10,109 nt of DNA from an uncultured Planctomycetaceae bacterium (lineage in GTDB: Bacteria > Planctomycetota > Phycisphaerae > UBA1845 > UTPLA1). Under the pieces are notes generated by a model, which saw only the letters and a program-made list of their open reading frames with translations, was not told the DNA's origin and ran no database searches. The stretch is taken from contig CALLKH010000041.1 in the NCBI GenBank assembly GCA_938008425.1, positions 1-10,109 on the forward strand, read 5' to 3'. The position numbers and the translations under genes are program-made. Shown here one piece after another: positions 1-6,888 of this stretch. Positions within the stretch are counted from its first letter, which is position 1, and each line of letters opens with the position of its first letter.

Positions 1-2
1 AT

Positions 3-194
3 CGGTGCACCAGGCAGGGCGTGCCGTTCTTCTTCAAGCAGTGGGGAGGGGTGAATAAGAAGCGAACGGGGAGGGAGTTGGATGGCACTACGTGGGATGA
101 GATGCCGCGTAGAGCAAGACCGGAGAGAGACGATGCCAAAGCTGGAGCTGCCTCAACCCGAGAACGATGGTTACTTGATTCCGGTTGTAGGTGA
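3..194 (+). CDS. DUF5131 (phage Gp37/Gp68, three-Cys-motif) protein, C-terminal fragment
   Basis: The reading frame is open from the left edge to TGA at 192-194, so the start and most of the protein lie outside the window. The visible residues include [11 protein letters not shown], then [10 protein letters not shown] and TWDEMP. This is the C-terminal signature I associate with DUF5131/Gp37-Gp68 proteins. The family carries a three-cysteine motif near its N-terminus that recalls radical-SAM proteins, but that part is not visible here, so no reaction can be assigned. The last 62 bases overlap the preferred start of the TcmP gene in another frame, which fits a co-transcribed, translationally coupled pair. 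The tail after TWDEMP (about 30 residues) looks unconserved, so related proteins may end earlier. Family assignment is from recognition of the motif, not from a search. Confidence 0.72.
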   Translation, partial: RCTRQGVPFFFKQWGGVNKKRTGRELDGTTWDEMPRRARPERDDAKAGAASTRERWLLDSGCR

Positions 195-960
195 GCATTC
201 AAGGAGCAAACACTATTACCTTTCGCACTATATGCAGGCCTTTTCTATCGCCATGCAGCGTAAGAGATGGAGTAGCCTGCATTATGTCGATTTGTTTGCC
301 GGTGCCGGGATTGTTGAACTTGAAGACTCGAGGGAATTGAGTTGGGGGTCGCCGCTTATCGCGGCTCAGATCGAGCCGAGAATCGATCGCATTCATGCCT
401 GTGAGGCGGATCCACGAAAGCTCGAAGCGCTTTCGTTCAGGCTTGGACGATTGTCTCACAGAAAGAATCCTCAATTACTTTGTGGTGATGCAAATGTTGA
501 AGTTTCAAAGATCGTCAGTGCGATTCCGCCCCGGAGTCTCACACTGGCATTTCTAGACCCATACGGACTTCATCTTGGCTACGAAACCGTTAGGTTGCTC
601 TCGACGCGGCGCTGCGATTTGATTATCTACTTTCCTGATCGCGTGGACGTCCTTAGGAATTGGCGGATGAACTATCACGAAGATCGAGAATCCAACCTGG
701 ACCGCGTGCTCGGGACCGGTGAGTGGAGAACGATTTTCGAAACCAGATCCAAGGGCAACTGGGTTAAGGAGTTGCGTGATCTGTACATCACTCAGCTTGG
801 AAAGTTGGGCTACACGACATTCAGGTTTATTCGAATCCAGGCAGTAGGGCGCCCGCTTTACCAACTAATATTCTGTTCTAAGGCGGATGTAGCTGCGAAA
901 ATCTGGGACGGCATCTCGAAGATACAGCCGGATCGACAGAGGTTGCTGATTCCGGATTAG
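133..960 (+). CDS. tcmP: Three-Cys-motif partner protein TcmP
   Basis: The 275-residue product matches the TcmP family, regularly found beside DUF5131 proteins. It has a Rossmann/methyltransferase-like core: DLFAGAG at residues 53-59 (nucleotide or SAM-binding loop type), an acidic residue after strand 2 in ACEADPRK (about 89-96), GDAN at 118-121 and FLDPYG at 140-145, in the place of a methyltransferase DPPY-like motif. The N-terminal [12 protein letters not shown] segment is also typical. Enzyme activity is not established for the family as far as I know. I prefer ATG 133 because GGAGAGAG sits 4 bases upstream and it gives the usual family N-terminus; ATG 82 would add 17 unlike residues and overlap DUF5131 further. 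The gene reads AT-richer than the dehydrogenase and Nudix genes, which suggests acquisition by transfer. Confidence 0.83.
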   Translation: MPKLELPQPENDGYLIPVVGEHSRSKHYYLSHYMQAFSIAMQRKRWSSLHYVDLFAGAGIVELEDSRELSWGSPLIAAQIEPRIDRIHACEADPRKLEALSFRLGRLSHRKNPQLLCGDANVEVSKIVSAIPPRSLTLAFLDPYGLHLGYETVRLLSTRRCDLIIYFPDRVDVLRNWRMNYHEDRESNLDRVLGTGEWRTIFETRSKGNWVKELRDLYITQLGKLGYTTFRFIRIQAVGRPLYQLIFCSKADVAAKIWDGISKIQPDRQRLLIPD

Positions 961-1031
961 CGGTCTTGGCATCGATAAGTGCGATTGGACACCCGCTAGA
1001 CCTGCCTGGTGCGCTTACTTAGCATATTCGC

Positions 1032-1289
1032 ATGGCCCCCAAACACTCCGGTCACGTTCGGTACACGATTCGCTCAGTCCCACCGGAGGTGGATCGAGCC
1101 CTTCGGAAGAAGGCGAAGGCCGTTGGAAAGACCTTGAACGACACCATCATTGAAGCTCTTTGTCGTGAGTCAGGCGTGACGACCGATGATACTTTGCATC
1201 ACGACCTGGATCATCTCATTGGCGCCTGGGTCGACGATCCCGAGTTTGACAGGGTGATGGCCGAAATGGATGTCGTCAATCATTTGTAG
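1032..1289 (+). CDS. Ribbon-helix-helix antitoxin-like protein (VapB-type), no toxin beside it
   Basis: This 85-residue protein has a ribbon-helix-helix pattern: a strand at about 8-15 (HVRYTIRS), VPPEVDRALRKKAKAVGK as first helix and turn, then TLNDTIIEALCRESG as second helix. The HHDLDHLIGAW and DPEFDRVMAEMD segments resemble C-terminal toxin-binding arms of VapB-like antitoxins that usually precede PIN-domain VapC toxins. Such proteins form dimers that bind their own promoter and neutralise the toxin. Here no PIN or other toxin frame follows; the next gene, 9 bases on, is DinB-like. Nor does the upstream TcmP gene look like a toxin. It may be an orphan antitoxin, a stand-alone RHH regulator, or part of an atypical pair. 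No clear ribosome binding site precedes ATG 1032; the start is supported by the position of the RHH strand. Confidence 0.7.
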   Translation: MAPKHSGHVRYTIRSVPPEVDRALRKKAKAVGKTLNDTIIEALCRESGVTTDDTLHHDLDHLIGAWVDDPEFDRVMAEMDVVNHL

Positions 1290-1298
1290 AGCACTCGA

Positions 1299-1796
1299 AT
1301 GAACGTCCTCGACGCACTCCTCCAGCGATTTCGCGACAAGATCATGCGATTCCGCACCGCGCTCGATCGCTTCAACAACGACACCGCCGAAACCGAGAAG
1401 GTCGGGCCGAACTGGAACGTGCGCGACCTCGTCGGCCACCTCGTCTATTGGACGACCGAAGGCGCTGATCGGCTGCCGGAAATCGCCAAGGCCTCCGTCG
1501 GCTGGGTCGAGCTCGACGACGACGAGGCCAACACCCGCGCGGCCATGGCGGCGCTGCCGGTGTACGACATCGAACGGATCAATGCCGATGTGTTCAAGAA
1601 ATACCGGCGGATGTCGTACGTGATGCTCCTGCCCCAGCTTCGCGCCGCGGAGGAGAAGTTCCTGTCAGCGCTGTCACGCGTGGAGCCGAAGCTGCTCGTC
1701 GGCGAAACGCCGGTGCGGATGTGGATCAACATTTATCTGGAGCATTACGATCATCACTGGACGGGGTTGAAGGCGGCAATGGAGAGGCTTCGCTGA
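1299..1796 (+). CDS. DinB-like (DinB/ClbS-type) putative metal-binding protein
   Basis: This 165-residue protein has the layout of the DinB-like four-helix-bundle superfamily. WNVRDLVGHLVYW at 39-51 supplies His47 and YLEHYDHHW at 146-154 supplies His149 and His152/153, the three places where DinB-like proteins usually bind a divalent metal. The length is normal for the family. Members include thiol-dependent transferases and ClbS-type protective hydrolases, but sequence alone does not fix the substrate here. The ATG lies 9 bases after the RHH gene stop, so the two are probably one transcript and may be functionally coupled. It ends 17 bases before the converging - strand gene, with no obvious terminator between. 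GC-rich codon use resembles the later chromosomal genes rather than TcmP. This is DinB in the DUF-superfamily sense, not DNA polymerase IV. Confidence 0.68.
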   Translation: MNVLDALLQRFRDKIMRFRTALDRFNNDTAETEKVGPNWNVRDLVGHLVYWTTEGADRLPEIAKASVGWVELDDDEANTRAAMAALPVYDIERINADVFKKYRRMSYVMLLPQLRAAEEKFLSALSRVEPKLLVGETPVRMWINIYLEHYDHHWTGLKAAMERLR

Positions 1797-1813
1797 GTGG
1801 CGCCGTAGGCACG

Positions 1814-2818
1814 TCAGTTTTCGACTTTCCCCTCGGGTTCAGCGAGCCGATTCATAAGATCGATGAACTCGTCGGGCGGCATGAATTTCAGCCCCTCATC
1901 CGTGAGCTCATAGGGAAGCCTTGTAAACATACCGTTGCGATACCAGTAGATGTTGTTGGTGATCGACTTCTCCATTCGCTCGAATGCCATGTCGGTGATC
2001 GCAATGAATGATTGCAGCGACTCAATGATGTCGACGCCGTCGATCGGCGCACAGGTAATCAGATGGCGGGTCGGAATTCCGACGATTGCTCCGTGGTCAC
2101 CGATGAATCGCTTCATCACGTCCGGCGATAGAACCTGTGCCGCAGTGAAAATGTTGTCACCTGTGATCCAGAATCGCTTGGGGTCGTCGTCCGATTCTCC
2201 CTTCATCCGTTCGAGTTCGCATCTCTTGAAGGTGTTTTCCGCGGCGATGCGAAACAATTCCTCGTCGCTTCTACCCCAGTTTACGGCGTTTTCGCGCTGC
2301 ACGGTTCCGACGCCCGAGGAAAGGTCGTAGACGAGGACCGTCAGCACGTCCGGAATATCAACGCGACTCACGATGTGATCTGAAACGCCGCCAGGCAAAT
2401 ACTCGGGCGGGTAAAGCTGAATGCCGAGCATCTCGCGCACGGAGTCAAAATCATTCGCATTTCTCTCTAAGCGCTCCTCCTCCTCCTGCAAGTCGATGAT
2501 CAGATCAAAATGTTCCTTGATGGCGCCTGCCCACGCACTTTCGGGCAGGTCCTGACATCTAATCGCGAGATTGCTCAACCCCAGCCTGGCGTTCTCGCCG
2601 ATCAGGCCCTCGATGCCCTCATCCGTCATCCTGTATTGAAGCCCGCGTTTCCCCAGATCGGCGTGCAGCTTGTCCAGGAAAACCGGCGTCCCCTGCGGCC
2701 CCAGGAACTGGCCCACGCCGCCGTCGGGCTGCTCGGCCGTCGCGGCACGGCTTCTCAAATACCACGTCAGCCCCAGAATGGTGACGACGGCGACGCCGGA
2801 AAAATACACGAGCTTCAT
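1814..2818 (-). CDS. Membrane-anchored protein resembling DUF1444/UPF0354 (YtpQ-like)
   Basis: The 334-residue product starts with a short hydrophobic segment (about 4-20) followed by RSR, which suggests an N-terminal membrane anchor or uncleaved signal. The rest is soluble. A charged stretch at 110-120 (QEEEERLERN) is probably helical. The middle and C-terminal part recalls DUF1444: VLVYDLSSG (162-169), SDEELFRIAAENTFKR (184-199), then FWITGDNIFTAAQVL, IPTRHLITCAPID (248-260) and a closing YWYRNGMF (291-298). That family has no known biochemical activity, and its usual members lack a membrane anchor. The resemblance is from pattern only and could be wrong. GGGAGTG lies just upstream of ATG 2818. 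It is divergent from the CYTH gene across 104 bases and converges on the DinB-like gene. Confidence 0.5.
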   Translation of the reverse strand: MKLVYFSGVAVVTILGLTWYLRSRAATAEQPDGGVGQFLGPQGTPVFLDKLHADLGKRGLQYRMTDEGIEGLIGENARLGLSNLAIRCQDLPESAWAGAIKEHFDLIIDLQEEEERLERNANDFDSVREMLGIQLYPPEYLPGGVSDHIVSRVDIPDVLTVLVYDLSSGVGTVQRENAVNWGRSDEELFRIAAENTFKRCELERMKGESDDDPKRFWITGDNIFTAAQVLSPDVMKRFIGDHGAIVGIPTRHLITCAPIDGVDIIESLQSFIAITDMAFERMEKSITNNIYWYRNGMFTRLPYELTDEGLKFMPPDEFIDLMNRLAEPEGKVEN

Positions 2819-2922
2819 CGCTCACTCCCTTTATCCAACCCGATTTACAGTTGTCGTCCGACCGCTGATGATATGTTCCGACCAACGGCCCGATTTTAAC
2901 CGCACCGCGAGTCCCGAAACCA

Positions 2923-3489
2923 ATGCCCACCGAACTCGAATCCAAACTCCGCGTCGCTTCGCATGAACCCGTCCGGGAGAAGCTTCGCGCCGCCTCCGCC
3001 GCCTATGTCGGCCGCGTCCTGGAGACCAACCGGATCCTCGACGACGACGACGGCCGCCTGCTCACTTCGGGATGCGGCTTGCGAATTCGACGCATTCAGG
3101 TGCTCGACGGCCGCGGCCCGAAGCCGACGGTCACCTTCAAGGGCCCGAAGACGGCCGCCAAGTTCAAGCAGCGCGAGGAATGGGAGACCGAGGTCGACGA
3201 CGCCGACGCGATGACCCACATCCTGGCGGCGCTCGGCTTCAAGGATCGCATCCTCTTCGAAAAGCGCCGCGAGACATGGAAACTTGGCGAATGCACCGTC
3301 GAGCTCGACGACGTCGCCCAGTTGGGGCTCTTCGTCGAAGTCGAAGGCCCGACCGAGGAGTCGATCGACGCGGTGCTCGCCCTCGTCGGCCTCGACGGCG
3401 GCTCGCCGATTCATGACAGCTACATCGCCATGCTGATGAACGGAGAAAACATCACCCCGGGCGAGGTCCGCGAGTTCCGGTTTGGCTGA
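2923..3489 (+). CDS. CYTH-domain protein (class IV adenylate cyclase/triphosphatase-like)
   Basis: This 188-residue protein is about the size of a single CYTH domain. The signature ExExK is present as Glu4-Leu-Glu6-Ser-Lys8. Other expected basic and acidic positions of the tunnel fold follow: ETNRILDD (34-41), LRIRR (53-57), TFKGP (71-75), REE (84-86), FEKRRETW (112-119), VELDD (126-130) and LFVEVEG (136-142), with a late DSY (165-167). CYTH enzymes bind triphosphate substrates with divalent metal; members include CyaB-type adenylate cyclases, thiamine triphosphatases and inorganic triphosphatases. Sequence alone does not decide which. The layout (DDDD loop, EVEG, DSY) looks closest to the CyaB-like branch. 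No clear Shine-Dalgarno sequence precedes ATG 2923, but the start is fixed by ExExK lying at the extreme N-terminus. Confidence 0.83.
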   Translation: MPTELESKLRVASHEPVREKLRAASAAYVGRVLETNRILDDDDGRLLTSGCGLRIRRIQVLDGRGPKPTVTFKGPKTAAKFKQREEWETEVDDADAMTHILAALGFKDRILFEKRRETWKLGECTVELDDVAQLGLFVEVEGPTEESIDAVLALVGLDGGSPIHDSYIAMLMNGENITPGEVREFRFG

Positions 3490-3631
3490 TCGCGTGCCGG
3501 CCAGCGAAGCGGGGTTCAAATCGACGCGGGTGGGTGAACTTCGCCGGTAATCTCAACCGACCTCTACACCCTGAATCGCTCGTTCTCGCCTTCGCCGCTC
3601 GTTTTTACCGGGCCTTTACCCCGGGTGTCGT

Positions 3632-3660
3632 TTGACGACACCGCCCCGCGCTTCTACATT
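3632..3660 (+). promoter_or_regulatory. Sigma70-like promoter of the SDR gene, with a dyad over the -35
   Basis: TTGACG (3632-3637) and TACATT (3655-3660) are separated by exactly 17 bases, a good match to a housekeeping promoter. Transcription would begin near 3667, about 33 bases before ATG 3700. A perfect 8-bp inverted repeat, GGTGTCGT-TTG-ACGACACC at 3624-3642, overlaps the -35 box and could be a repressor operator; a hairpin terminator of the upstream CYTH gene is less likely since no T-run follows. Promoter consensus in this organism is assumed. Confidence 0.5.
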
Positions 3661-3699
3661 CATCGGTTTCGACTTTGCCGCTTTGGAGGCGATGCACTG

Positions 3700-4731
3700 A
3701 TGAATCTCGTAACCGGCGCAACAGGACTTTTGGGCAGCCACATCGTCGAACAACTCCGCAAGCGCGGCCGGCCGGTGCGATGCCTGGTTCGATTCGGCGC
3801 CGATCTTGCGTGGCTCAAGACCCAGGGTGTCGAGCTGGTCGAGGGTGACCTGACCAACAAGGCCTCGATCGAGCGGGCCTGCGAAGGGGTGCAGTGCATC
3901 TACCACGCGGCCGCCCGGGTCGGCGACTGGGGCCCGTGGTCGGAATTCCAGAAGATCACCATCGACGGAACGAATAACCTCTTCGACGCCGCCGAGAAGG
4001 CCGGCGTGCCGCGGTTCATCCACGTCAGCTCGATCAGCGTCTATGGCCACCGCAACGAGCCCGGTCTCGTCATCGACGAAACCGAGCCGCTCGGCGTGAA
4101 CGTCCACCGCTGGTCGTATTACACCCGGGCGAAGGTCGCGGCCGAGCAGGAGCTCTGGCGCCGCCACAACGCCGGCAGCAAAGTGAAGTATTCCGTCATT
4201 CGCCCGAGCTGGCTGTACGGCCCGCGCGACCGCGCCACGATCGCCCGGCTGTCGCGGATGATCCGCAACGGCAAGGCGAAGCTCCTCGGCAGCGGCGACA
4301 ACCGGCTGAACGTGGTCTATGCAGGCAACGTCGCGGAGGGCTGCATCCTGGCGGCCGACAACCCGAACGCCGTGGGCGAGGCCTACAATTGCAGCAACGA
4401 CGGCGAACTCACCCAGCGGCAGTATTTCGACCTCCTGGCCGACGCCCTTGGCGCGCCGCGCGTCACCAAGCGCGTGCCGTACAAGGTCGGCTACAATGCC
4501 GCGTTCGTGCTGGAGTGTCTGGGCCACGCCTTCAAGTGGAAGAAGCCGCCGATGATCACGCGCTACGCCGTTTGGCTCATGGGCCGGGATTCGTTCTTCT
4601 CCGCGGATAAGGCCCGCCGCGAACTGGGCTGGAAGCCGACGGTCACCTACGAAGTCGGCGTGCCGGCCACGATTCAGTGGTTCGACGGCCTCCAAAAAAA
4701 AACGACTGAGCGCAAGCAAGCCGTCGCCTGA
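3700..4731 (+). CDS. NAD(P)-dependent extended short-chain dehydrogenase/epimerase (3-beta-HSD/OleD-like)
   Basis: The 343-residue product is a full-length extended SDR. The nucleotide-binding motif GATGLLG is at 6-12, the adenine-side GDL at 49-51, and HAAARVGDWG at 69-78. The catalytic Ser lies in HVSSISVYG (108-116), followed by Tyr141-x3-Lys145. SVIRPSWLYGPRD (165-177) and a late FSADKARRELGW-type segment complete the family pattern. The HAAARVGDWG form resembles 3-beta-hydroxysteroid-dehydrogenase-like and OleD-type reductases more than classical sugar epimerases, but no neighbouring genes confirm a pathway. ATG 3700 is chosen because GGAGG lies at 3685-3689 and the Rossmann motif then starts at residue 6; a start at 3625 would lie upstream of the promoter. 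A two-codon frame, ATG CAC TGA (3692-3700), overlaps the start by one base. Confidence 0.85.
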   Translation: MNLVTGATGLLGSHIVEQLRKRGRPVRCLVRFGADLAWLKTQGVELVEGDLTNKASIERACEGVQCIYHAAARVGDWGPWSEFQKITIDGTNNLFDAAEKAGVPRFIHVSSISVYGHRNEPGLVIDETEPLGVNVHRWSYYTRAKVAAEQELWRRHNAGSKVKYSVIRPSWLYGPRDRATIARLSRMIRNGKAKLLGSGDNRLNVVYAGNVAEGCILAADNPNAVGEAYNCSNDGELTQRQYFDLLADALGAPRVTKRVPYKVGYNAAFVLECLGHAFKWKKPPMITRYAVWLMGRDSFFSADKARRELGWKPTVTYEVGVPATIQWFDGLQKKTTERKQAVA

Positions 4732-4764
4732 TTGAGCATCGTCGAGCTTCGTTTTCTATTCGAA

Positions 4765-4770
4765 GATAAT
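4765..4770 (+). promoter_or_regulatory. Possible -10 element upstream of the Nudix gene
   Basis: GATAAT at 4765-4770 is one base from the TATAAT consensus and lies in the gap after the dehydrogenase stop. No convincing -35 is seen 16-18 bases upstream. If used, transcription would start near 4777, practically on the GTG codons at 4777 and 4779, so a leaderless message from GTG 4779 is conceivable. Confidence 0.25.
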
Positions 4771-4889
4771 CAGTCCGTGTGACACCGTTGAATTGCGGCG
4801 CCACGCGGACTTTTGATATCAAGGTGCATGAAGACGCCGGCGCGGTTCAATTCGACCGGGCCGCTGATGACACCGCCGGCAGATTTCAA

Positions 4890-5291
4890 ATGGATTCCAC
4901 ACCGCAGAACCCCATGCTCGGCATCGTCGGCGTCATTCGACGCGATGATCGGCTGCTTGTCATTCAGCGATCCGCCCACGTGCGGGCGCCGCTGGCGTGG
5001 TGCTTCCCTGGCGGCGAGATCGAGCCGGGTGAATCGCAGACCGAGGCGCTCGTCCGCGAGATGCGCGAGGAACTCAACGCCGAGGTCGCCCCGGGCGAAC
5101 TGCTCACCACCCAGACCAAGCACGACGGCCGGCTGATTCTCTACTTCTGGTCGGCCGCACTGATTACGCCGGAGCCGAAGGCCAATCCGCACGAGGTCGC
5201 TGCCATCGAATGGCTGACGGCCGATGAATTGCGACGCAAAGAGGGTGTGTTGCCGGGGACGGCCGAGGTACTCAGCGCGATCGGCTGCTGA
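4890..5291 (+). CDS. Nudix hydrolase
   Basis: The 133-residue protein carries a Nudix box (GX5EX7REUXEEXGU) at about 42-64: Gly42, Glu48, then REMREE at 56-61, which supplies the metal-binding glutamates. The conserved glycine near the box end is replaced by Asn63, a tolerated but notable change. A strand pair (LGIVGVIRRDDRLLVIQR) precedes the box, and WCFPGGEIEPGE is the usual approach to it. Nudix enzymes hydrolyse nucleoside diphosphates linked to another group; the substrate cannot be read from sequence. The start is uncertain. ATG 4890 gives a normal-length domain but lacks a good ribosome binding site; ATG 4914 is shorter, and GTG 4779 would add 37 residues with no recognisable domain. 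The 3' end overlaps the convergent transporter gene by 20 bases. Confidence 0.82.
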   Translation: MDSTPQNPMLGIVGVIRRDDRLLVIQRSAHVRAPLAWCFPGGEIEPGESQTEALVREMREELNAEVAPGELLTTQTKHDGRLILYFWSAALITPEPKANPHEVAAIEWLTADELRRKEGVLPGTAEVLSAIGC

Positions 5292-6660
5292 TTGTCGCCC
5301 GTGAAATCGTTGGTCCGAGTTCGGGCGCCGCGGGTTCGGTCGGCAGGGGCTCTTCAAAGGCGGATTCACCGGCGGGCTCGAATGCCGAAGAAGCGTCACC
5401 CTTGATCAGGGACCTGAAAGTCAGCATGCCGAGAAACCCGAGCGTCGCCGAGATGGCGAACACGCCGGGGCCGAGGGTCTTGTAGAAGAACGTCCCCATA
5501 AACGGCGCGGTCAGCCCGCGAATGCCGGTCAGGAAGACGTGGGCGCCCATGTAGATGTCGGCCTTCGCAGGCTCGGCGAAGTGCAGGTGGCCGAGGTTCC
5601 AGCCGATCGCGCCGCCACCACGACCGAGTCCTTCAAAGCCGCGCGACAAGGCGACCAGCGTGATGGCCACGGCAAACATCCACACCGTGTCGAACGTTTC
5701 AGGCAGGAGCATCATCGCCGCTGCGATTCCGCCGAAGACGGATGCCATCGCCCAGGTCACCGCGTTAAGCACGCGAAATCGCACCACGCCGCGTCGATCG
5801 AACAGGCCCGCCCATGCCATCATCGAGACCATCATCATGAACTGCGGCAGCACTTCGAGCAGAATCGTCGAGTGGTTGTAATTCAGCGGCAGTTCCTTGG
5901 TGACCATGATGGCCATCACCGGAAAGATCATGATATTGCCTGTTCCCAGCAGCATCATGCCGAGGCAATATCGCCGGTATTCCGCGTCGTCGCGAAGTAC
6001 CTGGTAGGCGTCGACGATGGGGCCGACGAGCCGCCGCCCCAGTCCGTTACTTGAGGCCTCGGGCGTGCGAATGGCCTGAAGCGCCGACTTTTCGCCGCGA
6101 ACGCGCAGATGGCGAAGCTGAAAGAGGCCGAGGGTTCCGATGAGCGCGACGGCCGGATAGACGTACACATAGTATGCGGGGTTGGCGTCGAAGAGCAGGG
6201 AGACAAAGAAGACAGCGCCGATGCCGAGCGAGTATCGGACGATCTGAATCCGCGCGGCGATGCGGCCGCGCATCTGGGTCGGGTAGTTGTGTTTCCAGAG
6301 CCCGGATCGAACGGTGACGCAGCCCGAGAGCAGCGTTCGGGCGACGGCGATTTGTCCGGCGAAGATCCATCCGCCCCACTCATTCTGCGGCGTGAGGGCG
6401 ACGGATCCGATCAGCAGGACGTTGCCGATTCCGAAGAGCATGAAGAGCGGGAGCTTGGGCCTTCTCGCGGCGACGCTACCCCAGACCAGCCCCATCAGGT
6501 TGGCGATGGTCGGGATGGCCATCACGATGGTGATGAGCCATTCGCTGCCGTGAAAAGTCTTGGCAACGACGATGGAGGAGCCGGCGCCCTCGTACATCCC
6601 GATGAAAATTCCCCATGGGAGAATGTGCCGCATCTCGATGAGGTAGTTTCGACGTGCCAT
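5272..6660 (-). CDS. Major facilitator superfamily transporter
   Basis: This polytopic membrane protein of about 462 residues has some ten to twelve hydrophobic segments in two halves around a charged central loop (RHLRVRGEKSALQ into GRRLVGPIVDAYQVLRDDAEYRR). Before the second half's last helices, AGLFDRRGVVRFR resembles the MFS loop motif G-x3-D-R-x-G-R. NYPTQMRGRIAARI near residues 125-138 is the matching cytosolic loop of the first half. A long acidic and Pro-rich tail follows the last helix. The substrate cannot be inferred; sugar, drug or small-metabolite transport are all open. ATG 6660 places the first helix (ILPWGIFIGMYEGAG) shortly after the start; an in-frame TTG at 6693 would add 11 residues. 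Neither has a strong ribosome binding site. It is transcribed away from the pilin-type genes and overlaps the Nudix gene end. Confidence 0.82.
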   Translation of the reverse strand: MARRNYLIEMRHILPWGIFIGMYEGAGSSIVVAKTFHGSEWLITIVMAIPTIANLMGLVWGSVAARRPKLPLFMLFGIGNVLLIGSVALTPQNEWGGWIFAGQIAVARTLLSGCVTVRSGLWKHNYPTQMRGRIAARIQIVRYSLGIGAVFFVSLLFDANPAYYVYVYPAVALIGTLGLFQLRHLRVRGEKSALQAIRTPEASSNGLGRRLVGPIVDAYQVLRDDAEYRRYCLGMMLLGTGNIMIFPVMAIMVTKELPLNYNHSTILLEVLPQFMMMVSMMAWAGLFDRRGVVRFRVLNAVTWAMASVFGGIAAAMMLLPETFDTVWMFAVAITLVALSRGFEGLGRGGGAIGWNLGHLHFAEPAKADIYMGAHVFLTGIRGLTAPFMGTFFYKTLGPGVFAISATLGFLGMLTFRSLIKGDASSAFEPAGESAFEEPLPTEPAAPELGPTISRATISSRSR

Positions 6661-6738
6661 GTACGGCACGCTTCGGGTGTGGAAGAGGTCCAAAGCTCGG
6701 CGGCTCTCTGGAAAAGGGGTTAGGTTTTCAGACTTCGG

Positions 6739-6744
6739 ATTATA
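6739..6744 (-). promoter_or_regulatory. Likely -10 box of the MFS transporter gene
   Basis: Read on the - strand, 6744-6739 is TATAAT, a perfect -10 hexamer. Transcription would start near 6732, about 70 bases before ATG 6660 or 40 before TTG 6693. Only poor matches to TTGACA are seen 16-18 bases upstream. Confidence 0.4.
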
Positions 6745-6807
6745 GCGGCGGGGGAAGGTTCGACGAGCGGCGGGCGAGAGCGTCTCTGAGGGCCGATCGG
6801 CTGAGGG

Positions 6808-6853
6808 TAAAAAGCAGGCAGCCCGTCGATGAGTGCGTCATCGACGGGCTGCC
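6808..6853 (-). terminator. Strong intrinsic terminator after the prepilin-like gene
   Basis: A perfect 16-bp inverted repeat (arms 6817-6832 and 6838-6853, GGCAGCCCGTCGATGA and its complement) closes over a 5-base loop. On the - strand it is followed after TGC by five T residues (complement of 6809-6813). It lies 35 bases past the stop at 6889-6891, which suits the prepilin-like gene. It also insulates the divergently placed transporter promoter region. Confidence 0.85.
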
Positions 6854-6888
6854 GCTCATGCCGCCCTGATCAGGTCAGGCGCGGTTGA

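Noticed and set aside
82..132. Upstream ATG 82 as the TcmP start
   Set aside because: It lacks a ribosome binding site, overlaps the DUF5131 end further, and adds 17 residues unlike the family; ATG 133 has GGAGAGAG upstream.
2474..2490. CTC/CTT-like triplet run in the DUF1444-like gene
   Set aside because: Only a few Glu codons (EEEE) in a charged helix; too short to count as an expandable repeat.
2896..3519. - strand open frame of 207 codons opposite the CYTH gene
   Set aside because: It is antisense to a CYTH domain with complete motifs and consists of low-complexity Asp/Glu/Ala/Arg sequence.
3624..3642. Hairpin as an intrinsic terminator of the CYTH gene
   Set aside because: No T-run follows on the + strand, and it sits on a good -35 box 135 bases after the CYTH stop.
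3616..4719. Long - strand open frame (367 codons) opposite the SDR gene
   Set aside because: It lies fully antisense to a clear extended SDR with all its motifs. Its residue make-up (Ala, Arg, Val, Gly, Asp rich) is that of a GC-rich shadow, and no domain is recognisable.
5539..6723. Two + strand frames (5539-6054, 6109-6723) opposite the transporter
   Set aside because: Their His/Asp/Arg-rich content is what reversed membrane-protein codons give, with no domains or ribosome binding sites.
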